This document shows, in pieces, positions 25,713 to 34,579 of a stretch of DNA of 64,000 bases. The notes beneath the pieces were generated by a model. The model worked only from the letters and a program-made list of their open reading frames with translations, had not been told where the DNA came from and did not search any database. Location: positions 372,001 to 436,000 of the forward strand of contig NZ_NINW01000049.1 in assembly GCF_002188465.1 (NCBI RefSeq). Reading direction: 5' to 3'. Every line of letters begins with the position of its first letter. Position 1 is the stretch's first letter. The translations under genes and the position numbers were made by a program. Origin of the DNA: Pigmentiphaga sp. NML080357 (lineage in GTDB: Bacteria > Pseudomonadota > Gammaproteobacteria > Burkholderiales > Burkholderiaceae_B).

Positions 25713-26954
25713 CTATTGCACCGCCGGCGCGCGGTCCGTGCCCAGGCGCACGCCCGCCGGCGCGTTTTTGGCAGATGCCGTGCGGCCCTTGCGTTTCCTG
25801 GCCCAGATGACCACCCCGGTCACGCTCAGCATGGCCACGGTCAGGCCGAGCAGCGACACCAGGATGCGGCCCGGGATGCCGAGGATGCGGCCCGAGTGGA
25901 GCGGGAACTGCGCCTGCATGAAGATGTCGCCCGCGCTGCCGGTGCCCGGGATGTGGGCGCCCAGCGGCTTGCCGTCCTTTTCGTCGAAATACAGCCAGGT
26001 GTTGCCCAGGCCGCCATCGCCGTGGTCGTTGCCCGGCTCGTAGAAGCCGACGCCGTAGATGCCCTGCAAGGCCCCATAGAACACGCCCCCGGCCGGCTCG
26101 GCGATGTCCAGGCGCCGGGCCTCGGCCCTGGCCAGCTCGACGATCTGCGTGCGCTGCAGGGCGGGCATGATGGGCTCGTCGAGCGGCCGCATGGGCCGCG
26201 TCTCGAACGGCGTCGGCGTCAATGGCGAGATCATGTTGACCACGGGCCGCACCACCTCGGTGTTCAGGTTCAGCGAGATCGAGGTGACCGCCAGCAGCAA
26301 CAGCAGGCCCCACAGCCAGACGCCGCCCGAACGGTGCAGGTCGAAATTGAGCGCATAGCCCCCCTTGCGCAGCCGGAACGCAAAGGACTTGCGCCAGGTG
26401 CGCCAGGACGGAAACGACAGGTACAGGGCGATGAAGCAATCGAGGAACCATGCGATGCTGACGAACCCCATGAACCACATGCCGAGCTCGACGCCGTTCA
26501 CGTTGGGCAGATGCATGGTGTAGTGCAGCTTGTACAGGAAGGGCAGCAGGTTCTCGCGGCTGAGGGAGATCGCGCCCCACTCGCGCTTGCCCTGGATCTG
26601 GCCGGTGACCGGGTCGAGCGCGACCTGGTTGAAGCCGAGGTCGTAGGCCTTGCCGGTGGAGGGATCGATGCGGCCCGTGACCGATACCAGCAAGGCATGG
26701 CCGGGTTCGACCTCCAGCGGACTGAAGGTGACCATGACGCGCGGATCCTGGGCCTCCAGCCTGGCGATCAAGGTCTCGACCGGCAGGGGGTCGCCCTGGG
26801 TGGCCGGTTCGTACAAATGCGGGTTGAGCCAGGCGTCCAGCTCGTGGTCCCACGAGATGAAGGCGCCGGTCAGGCCGGCGATGAACAGGAAAACCGCCAC
26901 GCTGAGGCCTATCCAGCGGTGCAGCAGAACTCCGAATTTGCGCAGCATGAGCAT
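25713..26954 (-). CDS. PepSY-associated TM domain protein (second copy)
   Basis: 413-residue inner-membrane protein of the PepSY_TM family. It has the canonical first helix LLHRWIGLSVAVFLFIAGLTGAFISWDHELDAWLNP, the periplasmic-facing HYTMHLPNVNGVELGMWFMGFVSIAWFLDCFIALYL, and the last helices GRILGIPGRILVSLLGLTVAMLSVTGVVIW followed by a basic tail. It is probably a ferric-siderophore reductase, like the protein at 9574, but only distantly similar in sequence. ATG 26954 (or 26948) was chosen; a TTG at 27026 is unlikely. A weak Fur-box-like sequence lies at 27000-27018. It stands alone without a TonB receptor. Confidence 0.86.
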   Translation of the reverse strand: MLMLRKFGVLLHRWIGLSVAVFLFIAGLTGAFISWDHELDAWLNPHLYEPATQGDPLPVETLIARLEAQDPRVMVTFSPLEVEPGHALLVSVTGRIDPSTGKAYDLGFNQVALDPVTGQIQGKREWGAISLSRENLLPFLYKLHYTMHLPNVNGVELGMWFMGFVSIAWFLDCFIALYLSFPSWRTWRKSFAFRLRKGGYALNFDLHRSGGVWLWGLLLLLAVTSISLNLNTEVVRPVVNMISPLTPTPFETRPMRPLDEPIMPALQRTQIVELARAEARRLDIAEPAGGVFYGALQGIYGVGFYEPGNDHGDGGLGNTWLYFDEKDGKPLGAHIPGTGSAGDIFMQAQFPLHSGRILGIPGRILVSLLGLTVAMLSVTGVVIWARKRKGRTASAKNAPAGVRLGTDRAPAVQ

Positions 26955-26999
26955 GCATCGCCGCCGGGCCGCGGCGATTCCCCGAGTCTTTTGATGATG

Positions 27000-27018
27000 G
27001 GGAATGATAACGCGAATT
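27000..27018 (-). promoter_or_regulatory. Weak Fur-box-like site upstream of the second PepSY gene
   Basis: GGGAATGATAACGCGAATT matches about 11 of 19 positions of the Fur consensus, with an intact AATGATAA left half and a poor right half. It is 46 bases ahead of the PepSY start. Iron control is suggested by the gene's family rather than by the site alone. Confidence 0.4.
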
Positions 27019-27039
27019 AGTCTCAATAAAGGGCGGGAT

Positions 27040-27064
27040 AAAAAGACGGGGCATCAGCCCCGTC
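27040..27064 (-). terminator. Intrinsic terminator of the 3-hydroxybenzoate hydroxylase gene
   Basis: On the minus strand, the hairpin GACGGGGC-TGAT-GCCCCGTC (27064-27045) is followed by TTTTT and lies directly behind the stop codon at 27068. An eight-base GC stem with a four-base loop and a U-run is a classic rho-independent terminator. Confidence 0.85.
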
Positions 27065-27067
27065 CCG

Positions 27068-28279
27068 TCAGGCCTTCTGCACCGAGTGGTTCAGGCAGGT
27101 CTCCACGCGCCAGCCGTACAGCCACTGCATCGCGTCGTAGTACTGCTCCTGGGTGCGGCCCACCCACAGCGAGTTGCGCACCAGGCGCTCCACGCCCTTG
27201 GCATGGTAGAGCGTGCCCATGGCGCGGGTGGAGAGCACCACGCGGGCCGTGCGCGTGATGCGCGAATTCTCGTACAGCCGGAACGCCGCTTCCAGGTCGC
27301 CCCGGCAATGGCGCACGGCCGCCCCCAGCGTGGCTGCGTCCTCCAGCGCCATGCAGGCGCCCTGCGCCAGGTATTGCGTCATCGGATGCGCGGCGTCGCC
27401 CAGCACGGTGGCGCGGCCATGGCCCCAGCGCGGCTGCGGGTCGCGGTCGGCGGTGGCCCAGCGCTTCCACGAGGTCGGTCGGTGCAGCATCTGGTGCGGA
27501 CGGGGGTGGATGCCCTCGAAGTAGGAAAGCACTTCTTCCTTGCTGCCTTCGCGCACCCCCCAGACCTCGGGCTCGCGGCTGTGGAAAGTCACGACCAGGT
27601 TGTACTGGTGCCCGCCGCGCAGCGGGTAGTGCACCAGGTGGCAGTTCGGGCCAGCCCATACCACCGGGGCGTTGATCTTCAGGTCTTCGGGCATGTCGGC
27701 CTCCTCGACCACGGCCCGGTAGACGACGTGGCCGGTGACCTTGGCCTCGTCGCCGATCAGGGTGTCGCGGATGACCGACTTGACGCCGTCTGCGCCCACC
27801 ACCACGTCGGCCGTATGGCGTCCGCCCTGGTCATCCACCACGGTCGCCTTGCCGTCGCCCAGTTCCAGCGCCCGCACCCGGGTCGAGGTCTTGAAGCGGA
27901 TGAGCGGATGGACCTGCACCGCTTCCAGGATGGAAAGGTGGATGTCGGCGCGGTGGATGACCGCATAGGGATTGCCGAAGCGCTTGCGGAACGCCTCGCC
28001 CACCTCGAAACCGCCGACTTCGGTGGCATCCACGGCGTCCATCATGATGAGCCGTTCGGTGAAGACGGCGCGGCGGCGGGCGGCCTCGCCCACGCCCAGC
28101 GCGTCCAGCGCGGCGAAGGCGTTGGGGCCGAGCTGGATGCCCGCGCCGATCTCGCCGATGGTGGGGCTCTGTTCCAGCAGCTCGACCGCCACGCCTTCCT
28201 TGGCCAGTGCCAGGGCGGCCGCCAGGCCGCCGATGCCGCCACCGACGACGATGGCGGTTGCTTGGGTTGCTGTAGTCAT
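27068..28279 (-). CDS. FAD-dependent 3-hydroxybenzoate 6-hydroxylase-like monooxygenase
   Basis: 403-residue class A flavoprotein hydroxylase. The FAD loop is VVGGGIGGLAAALALAKEG, the mid-motif is VVGADGVKSVIRDTLIG, and the second FAD motif is VLGDAAHPMTQYLAQGACMALEDA. Sequence and length resemble 3-hydroxybenzoate 6-hydroxylase (NagX/MhbM), which makes gentisate with NADH and O2; salicylate hydroxylases are the nearest alternative. The start ATG 28279 has GAGG upstream. No gentisate dioxygenase or maleylpyruvate isomerase is in the window. A divergent LysR gene 122 bases away is the likely regulator. Confidence 0.85.
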   Translation of the reverse strand: MTTATQATAIVVGGGIGGLAAALALAKEGVAVELLEQSPTIGEIGAGIQLGPNAFAALDALGVGEAARRRAVFTERLIMMDAVDATEVGGFEVGEAFRKRFGNPYAVIHRADIHLSILEAVQVHPLIRFKTSTRVRALELGDGKATVVDDQGGRHTADVVVGADGVKSVIRDTLIGDEAKVTGHVVYRAVVEEADMPEDLKINAPVVWAGPNCHLVHYPLRGGHQYNLVVTFHSREPEVWGVREGSKEEVLSYFEGIHPRPHQMLHRPTSWKRWATADRDPQPRWGHGRATVLGDAAHPMTQYLAQGACMALEDAATLGAAVRHCRGDLEAAFRLYENSRITRTARVVLSTRAMGTLYHAKGVERLVRNSLWVGRTQEQYYDAMQWLYGWRVETCLNHSVQKA

Positions 28280-28354
28280 TGGAGTGGCGCCTCGCACATG
28301 TGGGGATGGATGGCCGCCATCTTAGTGAGCCGGCGCGCTTGACTCCATGGAGCG

Positions 28355-28417
28355 CTATCGATAGGCTGAATCGATATACTCGATATAGACGGCATTGAGA
28401 ATTGGAAAATATCGATA
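28355..28417. promoter_or_regulatory. Cluster of CGATA boxes between hydroxylase and LysR genes
   Basis: Four copies of a CGATA/TATCG element: CTATCGATAG (28355-28364, itself palindromic), ATCGATAT (28370-28377), TCGATATAG (28380-28388) and ATATCGATA (28409-28417). They lie in the divergent interval, and the last copy falls inside the first codons of the LysR gene. This spacing of short AT-rich dyads is typical of LysR operators with an autoregulatory site. It probably controls both the hydroxylase and the regulator. Confidence 0.55.
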
Positions 28418-29361
28418 CGAAACTGTTGCGGGTGTTCGACGAAATCCGCCGCACCGGCAGCGTATCGGTGGCGGCCGAGCGCATGGGCATGAGCCAGTCC
28501 ACCATGAGTTTCTTCCTGGCCAAGCTGCGCGAGGTGTTCGGCGATCCGCTGTTCGTGCGCACGCCCGCCGGCATGGAGCCGACCGCCCGGGCGCTGGAGC
28601 TCGAAAACCGGGTCGCCGCCGCGCTGGCCGCGATGCAGGCCCTGCTGGAGCCGCCCACCTTCCTGCCGGAAGCGTCCGACCGGGTATTCCGGTTGAGCAT
28701 GACCGACATCAGCCATATCGTGTTGCTGCCGCGCATCGTGAACCACCTGCGCGAGGTCGCGCCCGGCGTGCGCATCGAGGTCCAGCGCATCAGCCCCGAT
28801 ACGCCGGCCCACATGGCAAGCGGCGAAGCGGATCTCTCGATCGGCTTCATGCCGCAGCTCGATGCCGGGTTTTATCGCCAGCGGCTGTTCGAGCAGGACT
28901 TCGTGTGCGTGGCCGGGCCCCGCCATCCGCGCATCCGCAAGGCCTTCACGCGCGCCGATTTCGCGCGCGAAGGTCATATCGACGTGTCGCCTTCGACCAC
29001 CAGTCAATTGATCGTGGAGCAGGCCATACGGCGCGCCGGGCTGGCGCGGCAGGTCGTGCTGCGGCTGCCGAGCTACCTGGGCCTGGCCGCCGTCATCGCG
29101 CAGACCGACCTGGTCGCCACCGTGCCCCGGCTGCTGGGCGAGATCGTCGCCCGTCAGGAAGGGCTGCGCGTCCATGCGCCGCCCATCCCCATCGAACACT
29201 ATGGCGTCAACCAGTACTGGCATGCGCGGTACCACCGCGATCCCGGCCACGCCTGGCTGAGGCAGACCCTGGCCGAATTGTTTCTGGAGAGCGGCGCACC
29301 GCCGCCCGGCAGCCTCAGCCGGACGCGCCCTCGGTCTTCTCGGCGTGAGGATTCACCATGA
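28402..29361 (+). CDS. LysR-family transcriptional regulator
   Basis: 319-residue regulator. The helix-turn-helix is TKLLRVFDEIRRTGSVSVAAERMGMSQSTMSFFLAKLREVFGDPLFVR, with DPLFVRT characteristic of the NahR/NodD-type subgroup that responds to aromatic acids. The effector domain follows from FRLSMTDISHIVLLPRI. The only start that keeps a full helix-turn-helix is TTG 28402. It is divergent from the hydroxylase gene and likely activates it with a benzoate-type inducer. Its 3' end overlaps the convergent ferredoxin gene by 47 bases. Confidence 0.9.
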   Translation: MENIDTKLLRVFDEIRRTGSVSVAAERMGMSQSTMSFFLAKLREVFGDPLFVRTPAGMEPTARALELENRVAAALAAMQALLEPPTFLPEASDRVFRLSMTDISHIVLLPRIVNHLREVAPGVRIEVQRISPDTPAHMASGEADLSIGFMPQLDAGFYRQRLFEQDFVCVAGPRHPRIRKAFTRADFAREGHIDVSPSTTSQLIVEQAIRRAGLARQVVLRLPSYLGLAAVIAQTDLVATVPRLLGEIVARQEGLRVHAPPIPIEHYGVNQYWHARYHRDPGHAWLRQTLAELFLESGAPPPGSLSRTRPRSSRREDSP

Positions 29362-29653
29362 CGATGGGCGCGGTCGCCACCGCCACGCAGGGCAGGATGA
29401 AGCCTTCCTCCTTTTCGCGCGCGCTCAGCCCCGGCCATTCGACCAGGTAGCGGACGCTGCCGCTTTCCATCCTGGAATAGCAGGTGCGGCATGTGCCGTT
29501 GCGGCAGATGCTGGGCAGCCGGATGCCGGCGCGGCGCGCAGCCTGGAACAGGCTCTCGTCCGGCCCGGCGGTGAAGGTCCATTGCTGCGGTTCCAGCGTC
29601 ACGACGTGGCGCTGGGACGTGTTTTCGGGGGAATCGGGCGACGAAGAACTCAC
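29315..29653 (-). CDS. Plant-type 2Fe-2S ferredoxin
   Basis: 112-residue electron carrier. The iron-sulfur motif is visible as CRNGTCRTCYS (C-x4-C-x2-C), with the fourth Cys in FILPCVAVA about 30 residues later. The N-terminal 25 residues are Ser/Thr-rich and probably flexible. Stand-alone ferredoxins of this type feed electrons to oxygenases; a partner is not encoded next to it. It overlaps the LysR gene tail by 47 bases on the opposite strand. Confidence 0.88.
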   Translation of the reverse strand: MSSSSPDSPENTSQRHVVTLEPQQWTFTAGPDESLFQAARRAGIRLPSICRNGTCRTCYSRMESGSVRYLVEWPGLSAREKEEGFILPCVAVATAPIVMVNPHAEKTEGASG

Positions 29654-29836
29654 GGCATGGCAGAGTAGGAGTGCCCGCCCGGCGGCGGGACAGGGTCAGC
29701 CGGATGCTAGCATCCCGCCCCGCATTTCCGCGAACGGGCGAGTTTCGCAAGGGTCATGCCTTGAAACACATGCTCTCCGGGGCGCGAGTACACTGCGGCT
29801 TCGATCGGCAACCAGCGAACGGGGGCAACGACGCGC

Positions 29837-31525
29837 ATGCAGCCGTGGGATATCGCGTCCTACCGGTTCCGAGGCAAGCGGCGCCTGGATGAAGAGGCCA
29901 CCGCGGATGCCTTGCGACGCAGCGAGCACCGGTACCGTCTGCTGTTCGAGTCCATCGACCAGGGGTTCTGTGTCGTCCAGATGCTGTTCGACGGCGACAA
30001 GCCGGTCGACTACCGTTTCCTCGAGGCGAATCCCGCTTTCGAGACCCATACCGGCCTCAGGCACGTGCTGGGCAAGCGCATGCGCGAGCTCGCGCCCGGC
30101 CATGAAGAGCACTGGTACCAGATCTACGGCGACGTCGCGCTGACCGGCCGGCCCGCCCGTTTCGAGCATCGGGCCGAGGCGCTGGGCCGCTGGTTCGACG
30201 TCTATGCCTTCCGCCTGGGCGAGCCGGAGGATGCCACGGTCGCCATCCTGTTCAGCGACATCACCGAGCGCTACATGATGGAGTCGCAGCGCGAGCAGCT
30301 GCTGGAAGCCGAGCGCGCGGCGCGGCGGGATGCGGAGACCGCCACCCGCATGAAGGACGAATTCCTCGCCACGCTGTCGCACGAGCTTCGCACGCCGCTG
30401 TCGGTCATCATCGGCTGGAGCCAGTTGCTGCTCAAGCGCGCCGATCCGAACAACGAGCAGCAGCGCAAGGGCCTGGCCAACATCCTGCAGAGCGCCCGCA
30501 CGCAGGCCACGCTGATTTCCGACATGCTGGACATGAGCGCGATCTTCCTGGGCAAGGTCAAGCTCGACCTCGAGCCGCTGGACGGCTTCGAGCACGTGGC
30601 GCGCGTGGTGCAATCGAGCGAGCCCTCCATGCAGGGCAAGGGGATACGGCTGGAGTTCCAGCACAGCTTCGAGGTCTGCCTGGTGCTGGCCGACGCCACG
30701 CGGCTGCAGCAGATCCTGTGGAACCTGCTTTCCAACGCGATCAAATTCACCCCGCCCAATGGCCGTATCAGCATTGCGGCCCGTAACACCGGCTCGCGGT
30801 TCGAGGTGTCGGTGGCCGACAGCGGCGTGGGCATCGAGCCCGACTTCCTACCTCACCTGTTCGACCGTTTCCGCCAGGCCGACGGCTCCACGTCGCGCCG
30901 CTACGGCGGGCTGGGGCTGGGCCTGTCCATCGTCAAGCAATTGGTGGAGATGCATGGCGGCGAGGTCTGGGCCGAAAGCGAAGGCCTGAATCGCGGTGCC
31001 TGCTTCACCGTCAGCCTGCCGGTCTACCGGTCGCCGCTCATCGCCACCGAGGCGGGCGAGATCCATGGCGAGAAAGGCGACCTGCTGCATGCCGACAGCT
31101 TGGCCGGCCAGCTCATCCTGGCCGTGGAAGACCAGCCCGACGTGCTGGAATATCTCATCTACCTGCTGAGGGAATACGGCGCGGAGGTCACCGGCGTGAC
31201 CTCGGCCTACGCGGCGCTCGAGGAACTGGCCGAACGTGGTCCCGACTTCTATACCGTGCTGGTGGCCGACATCGGCATGCCGGGCATGGACGGCTACCAG
31301 TTGATCGAGACCGTGCGCAAAGGCATGGGGGTGGACGCGAAGAGATTGCGGGCGGTGGCCGTTACCGCCCTGGCCCGCGACGACGATCGCCGCCGCGCGC
31401 TCGCCAGCGGCTTCCAGACCCACGTGACCAAGCCCTATCGCGCGGCGACCCTTATCGCCGCCATACGCGGCAGCAGCGAAGGCGCCGCCCCCGCGGACGA
31501 AGGCGGCGCCGCGGGGCAGTCCTAG
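29837..31525 (+). CDS. Cytosolic PAS hybrid histidine kinase with C-terminal receiver
   Basis: 562-residue signalling protein without transmembrane helices. A PAS domain covers about residues 28-145 (RYRLLFESIDQGFCVVQML ... FSDITERY). HisKA follows with DEFLATLSHELRTPLSVIIG (His about 182), then HATPase with NLLSNAIKF, DSGVGI and GLGLGLSIVKQLVEMHGG. A receiver domain lies at about 430-545 with VLVADIGMPGMDG (Asp about 478) and THVTKPY. No separate output regulator is adjacent, so phosphotransfer partners are unknown. The 3' end overlaps the convergent PLP-enzyme gene by four bases. A similar hybrid kinase is encoded at 49279. Confidence 0.92.
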   Translation: MQPWDIASYRFRGKRRLDEEATADALRRSEHRYRLLFESIDQGFCVVQMLFDGDKPVDYRFLEANPAFETHTGLRHVLGKRMRELAPGHEEHWYQIYGDVALTGRPARFEHRAEALGRWFDVYAFRLGEPEDATVAILFSDITERYMMESQREQLLEAERAARRDAETATRMKDEFLATLSHELRTPLSVIIGWSQLLLKRADPNNEQQRKGLANILQSARTQATLISDMLDMSAIFLGKVKLDLEPLDGFEHVARVVQSSEPSMQGKGIRLEFQHSFEVCLVLADATRLQQILWNLLSNAIKFTPPNGRISIAARNTGSRFEVSVADSGVGIEPDFLPHLFDRFRQADGSTSRRYGGLGLGLSIVKQLVEMHGGEVWAESEGLNRGACFTVSLPVYRSPLIATEAGEIHGEKGDLLHADSLAGQLILAVEDQPDVLEYLIYLLREYGAEVTGVTSAYAALEELAERGPDFYTVLVADIGMPGMDGYQLIETVRKGMGVDAKRLRAVAVTALARDDDRRRALASGFQTHVTKPYRAATLIAAIRGSSEGAAPADEGGAAGQS

Positions 31526-32754
31526 ATTGCGTCGCAGGCCTGCGCGAAATCGCCGAGCAGGTCTTCCGGGTCCTCGATACCCACCGACACGCGGATCAGC
31601 GAATCGGCAATGTCCATCTCGCGCCGCCGCTCCGGGCCCATTTCCCAATAAATGGTCTGCGCCACCGGTATGGCCAGGGTGCGGTTGTCACCCAGGTGCG
31701 TGGCGGAGATGACGATGCGCAGCAGGTTCTGGAAGCGGACCGGATCCAGCCCGTCCTGCAGCTCGAAGCTCAGCAGGGCGCCGCCGCGCTTGAACAGCGC
31801 CCGGGCGCGTTCGTGCTGCGGATGATCCGGCAGGCTGGGGTGGTAGACCCGCTTGACCTTGGGATGGGCGGCCAGTTGCGCGGCCAGCGCGGCCGCCGTG
31901 GCACAGGCCCGCTCCATGCGCAGGCTGAGCGTTTCGGCGCCCGCGGCGATGCGGTGGGCGGCTTCCGAACCCAGCGTCGCGCCCATGTCGCGCAAGCCTT
32001 TCTTCTTGATCTGCTGCAGCCCCTGCATGGCCGGCTTGACGCCGCGGTAGGCGGGATTGATGTTGGGATAGGCCGTCCAGTCGAACAGGCCCGTATCGGT
32101 AACCGTGCCGCCCAGCGCGTTGCCATGGCCGCAGATGTATTTGGTGAGCGAATTGATGCTCAGGTCCGCCTGGACCGCCTTGGGGCGGAACAGGTAGGGC
32201 GAGGTCATGGTGTTGTCCACCACGTACAGCACGCCCTTGGCCTTGCACAGTGCGCCGATCTCGGCCAGCGCGGCGACCTGGGTGCGCGGGTTGGCGATGG
32301 TTTCGACGAATACGAGCCGCGTATTGGGGCGCAGCGCGCGTTCGACGTTGGCGACCTCGGTGGCGTCGACGAAGTCCACCTCCACGCCCAGGCCCTTGAG
32401 CGTGGCGAACAGGCTGTTGGTGTTGCCGAACAGAAAGCCGCTGGAGACGATGTGGTCGCCCTCGCGCAGCAAGGTCGTCAGCACCGCGGCGATGGCCGCC
32501 ATGCCGGTTGCGAACGAGACCGTGCCGATGCCGTCTTCCATGTCGGTGATCTTGGTCTCCAGCGCCGCGGTCGTCGGATTGCCCTGGCGGCCGTAGGAAT
32601 AGCCGGGGTTGCGGCCCTGGAATACGTCGACCAGCGTCTGCGCGTCTTCGTAGCCGAAGGCGGAGGCGGTGTGCATGGGTTTGTGCAGCGCGCCGTGTTC
32701 GACGGAGGAGCGGCGGTCGCTGTGCAGGATGCGGGTAGTGAAGCCTTGGGACAT
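31522..32754 (-). CDS. Cys/Met-metabolism PLP-dependent enzyme (O-acyl-homoserine sulfhydrylase / cystathionine gamma-synthase family)
   Basis: 410-residue fold-type I PLP enzyme. The conserved YSYGRQGNPTTAALETKI, the substrate region FATGMAAIAAVL, NTMTSPYLFRP and the PLP lysine in SINSLTKYICGHG are all present. The C-terminal RVSVGIEDPEDLLGDF is typical. Members make homocysteine or cystathionine from acylated homoserine, or cleave cystathionine or methionine. Which reaction occurs cannot be told from the motifs. The gene is single; it follows a LysR gene on the same strand after 33 bases, but that gene's own operon lies upstream. Confidence 0.88.
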   Translation of the reverse strand: MSQGFTTRILHSDRRSSVEHGALHKPMHTASAFGYEDAQTLVDVFQGRNPGYSYGRQGNPTTAALETKITDMEDGIGTVSFATGMAAIAAVLTTLLREGDHIVSSGFLFGNTNSLFATLKGLGVEVDFVDATEVANVERALRPNTRLVFVETIANPRTQVAALAEIGALCKAKGVLYVVDNTMTSPYLFRPKAVQADLSINSLTKYICGHGNALGGTVTDTGLFDWTAYPNINPAYRGVKPAMQGLQQIKKKGLRDMGATLGSEAAHRIAAGAETLSLRMERACATAAALAAQLAAHPKVKRVYHPSLPDHPQHERARALFKRGGALLSFELQDGLDPVRFQNLLRIVISATHLGDNRTLAIPVAQTIYWEMGPERRREMDIADSLIRVSVGIEDPEDLLGDFAQACDAI

Positions 32755-32787
32755 GATCGGGATCGTCGAGGGAGATTTGCGGTCATT

Positions 32788-33741
32788 CTAAACCTTGCCC
32801 GGCTTGCGGCGACCCGTGCGGGGAATCCGGGTATCCAGCGCGCGCAGGCGGTCGGCGACGACTTGCTTGAGCAGATGGGTGAGCGTGGCGGCGACAATCG
32901 ATCGGGGCGCGGGGCGGCGATAGACGGCCGAGAACGCCATCGAGATCGTGGGCGTGAATGGCCGGATGGCGACCGTGGACGTCTGGGAGCCGATGATGGC
33001 GATGGGATCGATGACGGCGATTCCCACTCCCCGGCTCACGTAGCCGATGACGGAGGAGGAGTGCATGGTCTCCACGCGTATGTTGGGCTTGACGCCGGCT
33101 TCCAGCATCGCGCCGTTGAGCTGCATGCGCTGATGGCTGCTCTGCCCCAGCGCGATGAAATCCTCGCCGTCCAGGTCGTTGATCGAAATCTGCTTCTTTC
33201 CCGCCAGCCTATGGTCCTTGGGCATGACGCAGACCGCCTGCGTTGCCGGAAAGGGGTCGTGCTCCAGGCCTCCCAGGTCCGGCGGCGGCGACGCGAACGC
33301 AATGTCCAGCTGCGCATGGCGAAGCATGGAGATGAGATTGATCGAACTGTCGGGATGGACCGAGACGACGACGTCGGGATGGTGCCGCAGCAACAGGCCG
33401 ATGGCTTCGGGAAGGCAATGCGAGGACAGGTTCGGCATGGCGCCCACGTGCAGGTAGCCCGCCGTCGAAAGACGGATCGCGCGGGCCGCTTCGCGGATCC
33501 GCTCGGCGCCGGAGAAGTGTCGCTCCACTTCCCTGTATAGCTGATGCGCCGCGTCGGTCGCGATGATTTGCACGCCCTGCCGCTGGAACAACGCCAGCTT
33601 CAGCTCGTGCTCGAGGTCGTGGACCAGGCGCGAGACCGCCGGTTGCGAAATGGACATCAAATGCCCCGCGCCTGTCATGCTGCCGGTCAGCATGACGGCG
33701 CGGAATGCTTCTAGCTGGCGGAAGTTCAGCGGGCGTGGCAA
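32788..33741 (-). CDS. LysR-family transcriptional regulator
   Basis: 317-residue regulator. The helix-turn-helix is LNFRQLEAFRAVMLTGSMTGAGHLMSISQPAVSRLVHDLEHEL, close to those of OccR/NocR-type regulators of amino-acid or opine catabolism. The start is placed at TTG 33741 because it sits exactly before the conserved N terminus and 13 bases after the isomerase stop. An ATG at 33852 would overlap the isomerase by about 100 bases. It is the last gene of a four-gene unit (glutamate-cyclase-like, Bug, isomerase, LysR), and amino-acid-type inducer sensing suits that context. Confidence 0.85.
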   Translation of the reverse strand: MPRPLNFRQLEAFRAVMLTGSMTGAGHLMSISQPAVSRLVHDLEHELKLALFQRQGVQIIATDAAHQLYREVERHFSGAERIREAARAIRLSTAGYLHVGAMPNLSSHCLPEAIGLLLRHHPDVVVSVHPDSSINLISMLRHAQLDIAFASPPPDLGGLEHDPFPATQAVCVMPKDHRLAGKKQISINDLDGEDFIALGQSSHQRMQLNGAMLEAGVKPNIRVETMHSSSVIGYVSRGVGIAVIDPIAIIGSQTSTVAIRPFTPTISMAFSAVYRRPAPRSIVAATLTHLLKQVVADRLRALDTRIPRTGRRKPGKV

Positions 33742-33754
33742 GGCAGCGAAGAGG

Positions 33755-34555
33755 TCATCGGGGCGCGGACAGGGCCGATGATACTTCGAAGGCGGAGTCG
33801 TCGACAGGCGCGACGCAGGTCTCGAGCAACCGTCCGTAGCCTTGCGGCGCATCGCCGAGGCCCAGGCGACGCAGGCATGCCCAGAAGCAGGCCTGATTGC
33901 TGGTGATGACGGGCTTGCCGAGGTCCCGCTCCAGCGCCGCGATCACCCCGAGCGAGGCCAGGTTGGTGCAGGAAATGAAGACGGCGTCCGCCTCCGGCCG
34001 GTCGACCATGCGGGCCAGCCGATAGATGGCCTCGGGTGGAACGCGTCCGATGCCACGCCGTTCCTCCTGGGTTTCGCCCAGTCCGAGTCCTTGCAATGAG
34101 GTCACCTGGAACCCGTACTCCTCGAGGAATTCCCGCTCGCGGCGGTTGACGAATTCCACGTAGGGCGTCGCGACCGCCACCCTTCGGACACCGAGCGCCC
34201 GCAGCGCGGCGACGACCGCGCCCGCGGCGGCCAGGGCAGGCTTGCCGGTGCGCGCTTGCATGTCGGAGACGAGCTCGGACATCGGGCACATGAACGAGCC
34301 CGACGTGCAGCCATAGGCGACGATGTCGATCTCGGCGGTGGCCAGCTGCTCGGCGGCTGCACCGACGGCCTGCGCCATCGCGACGTAGGATTCCTGGGTC
34401 GCGTGGCCCAGCAGCAGCGCCCGGGCGGCGAACACGCCGACGCCCGTGGGCGCCATGCGCCAGAACTCGGGTTCGTTCACCGTATTGGTGGAGGGGACGA
34501 TCAGCCCGATCTTGGCCTTCCAGCCATAGGGGGCATAAAGGGAAACGGCTTTCAT
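33755..34555 (-). CDS. Maleate isomerase / Asp-Glu racemase superfamily protein
   Basis: 266-residue enzyme of the aspartate/glutamate racemase superfamily, in the maleate isomerase and arylmalonate decarboxylase branch. The two catalytic cysteines are both present: Cys83 in AYGCTSGSF and Cys196 in ISCTNL. The N-terminal IGLIVPSTNTVNEPEFW matches maleate isomerases closely. It could isomerise maleate to fumarate or racemise a chiral carbon acid. The neighbours (glutamate-cyclase-like protein, D-amino-acid-oxidase-family enzyme, Bug receptors) make a racemase or decarboxylase role on an amino acid derivative worth considering. Confidence 0.86.
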   Translation of the reverse strand: MKAVSLYAPYGWKAKIGLIVPSTNTVNEPEFWRMAPTGVGVFAARALLLGHATQESYVAMAQAVGAAAEQLATAEIDIVAYGCTSGSFMCPMSELVSDMQARTGKPALAAAGAVVAALRALGVRRVAVATPYVEFVNRREREFLEEYGFQVTSLQGLGLGETQEERRGIGRVPPEAIYRLARMVDRPEADAVFISCTNLASLGVIAALERDLGKPVITSNQACFWACLRRLGLGDAPQGYGRLLETCVAPVDDSAFEVSSALSAPR

Positions 34556-34579
34556 GGATATGTGCTTCTCGGCGTGGGT

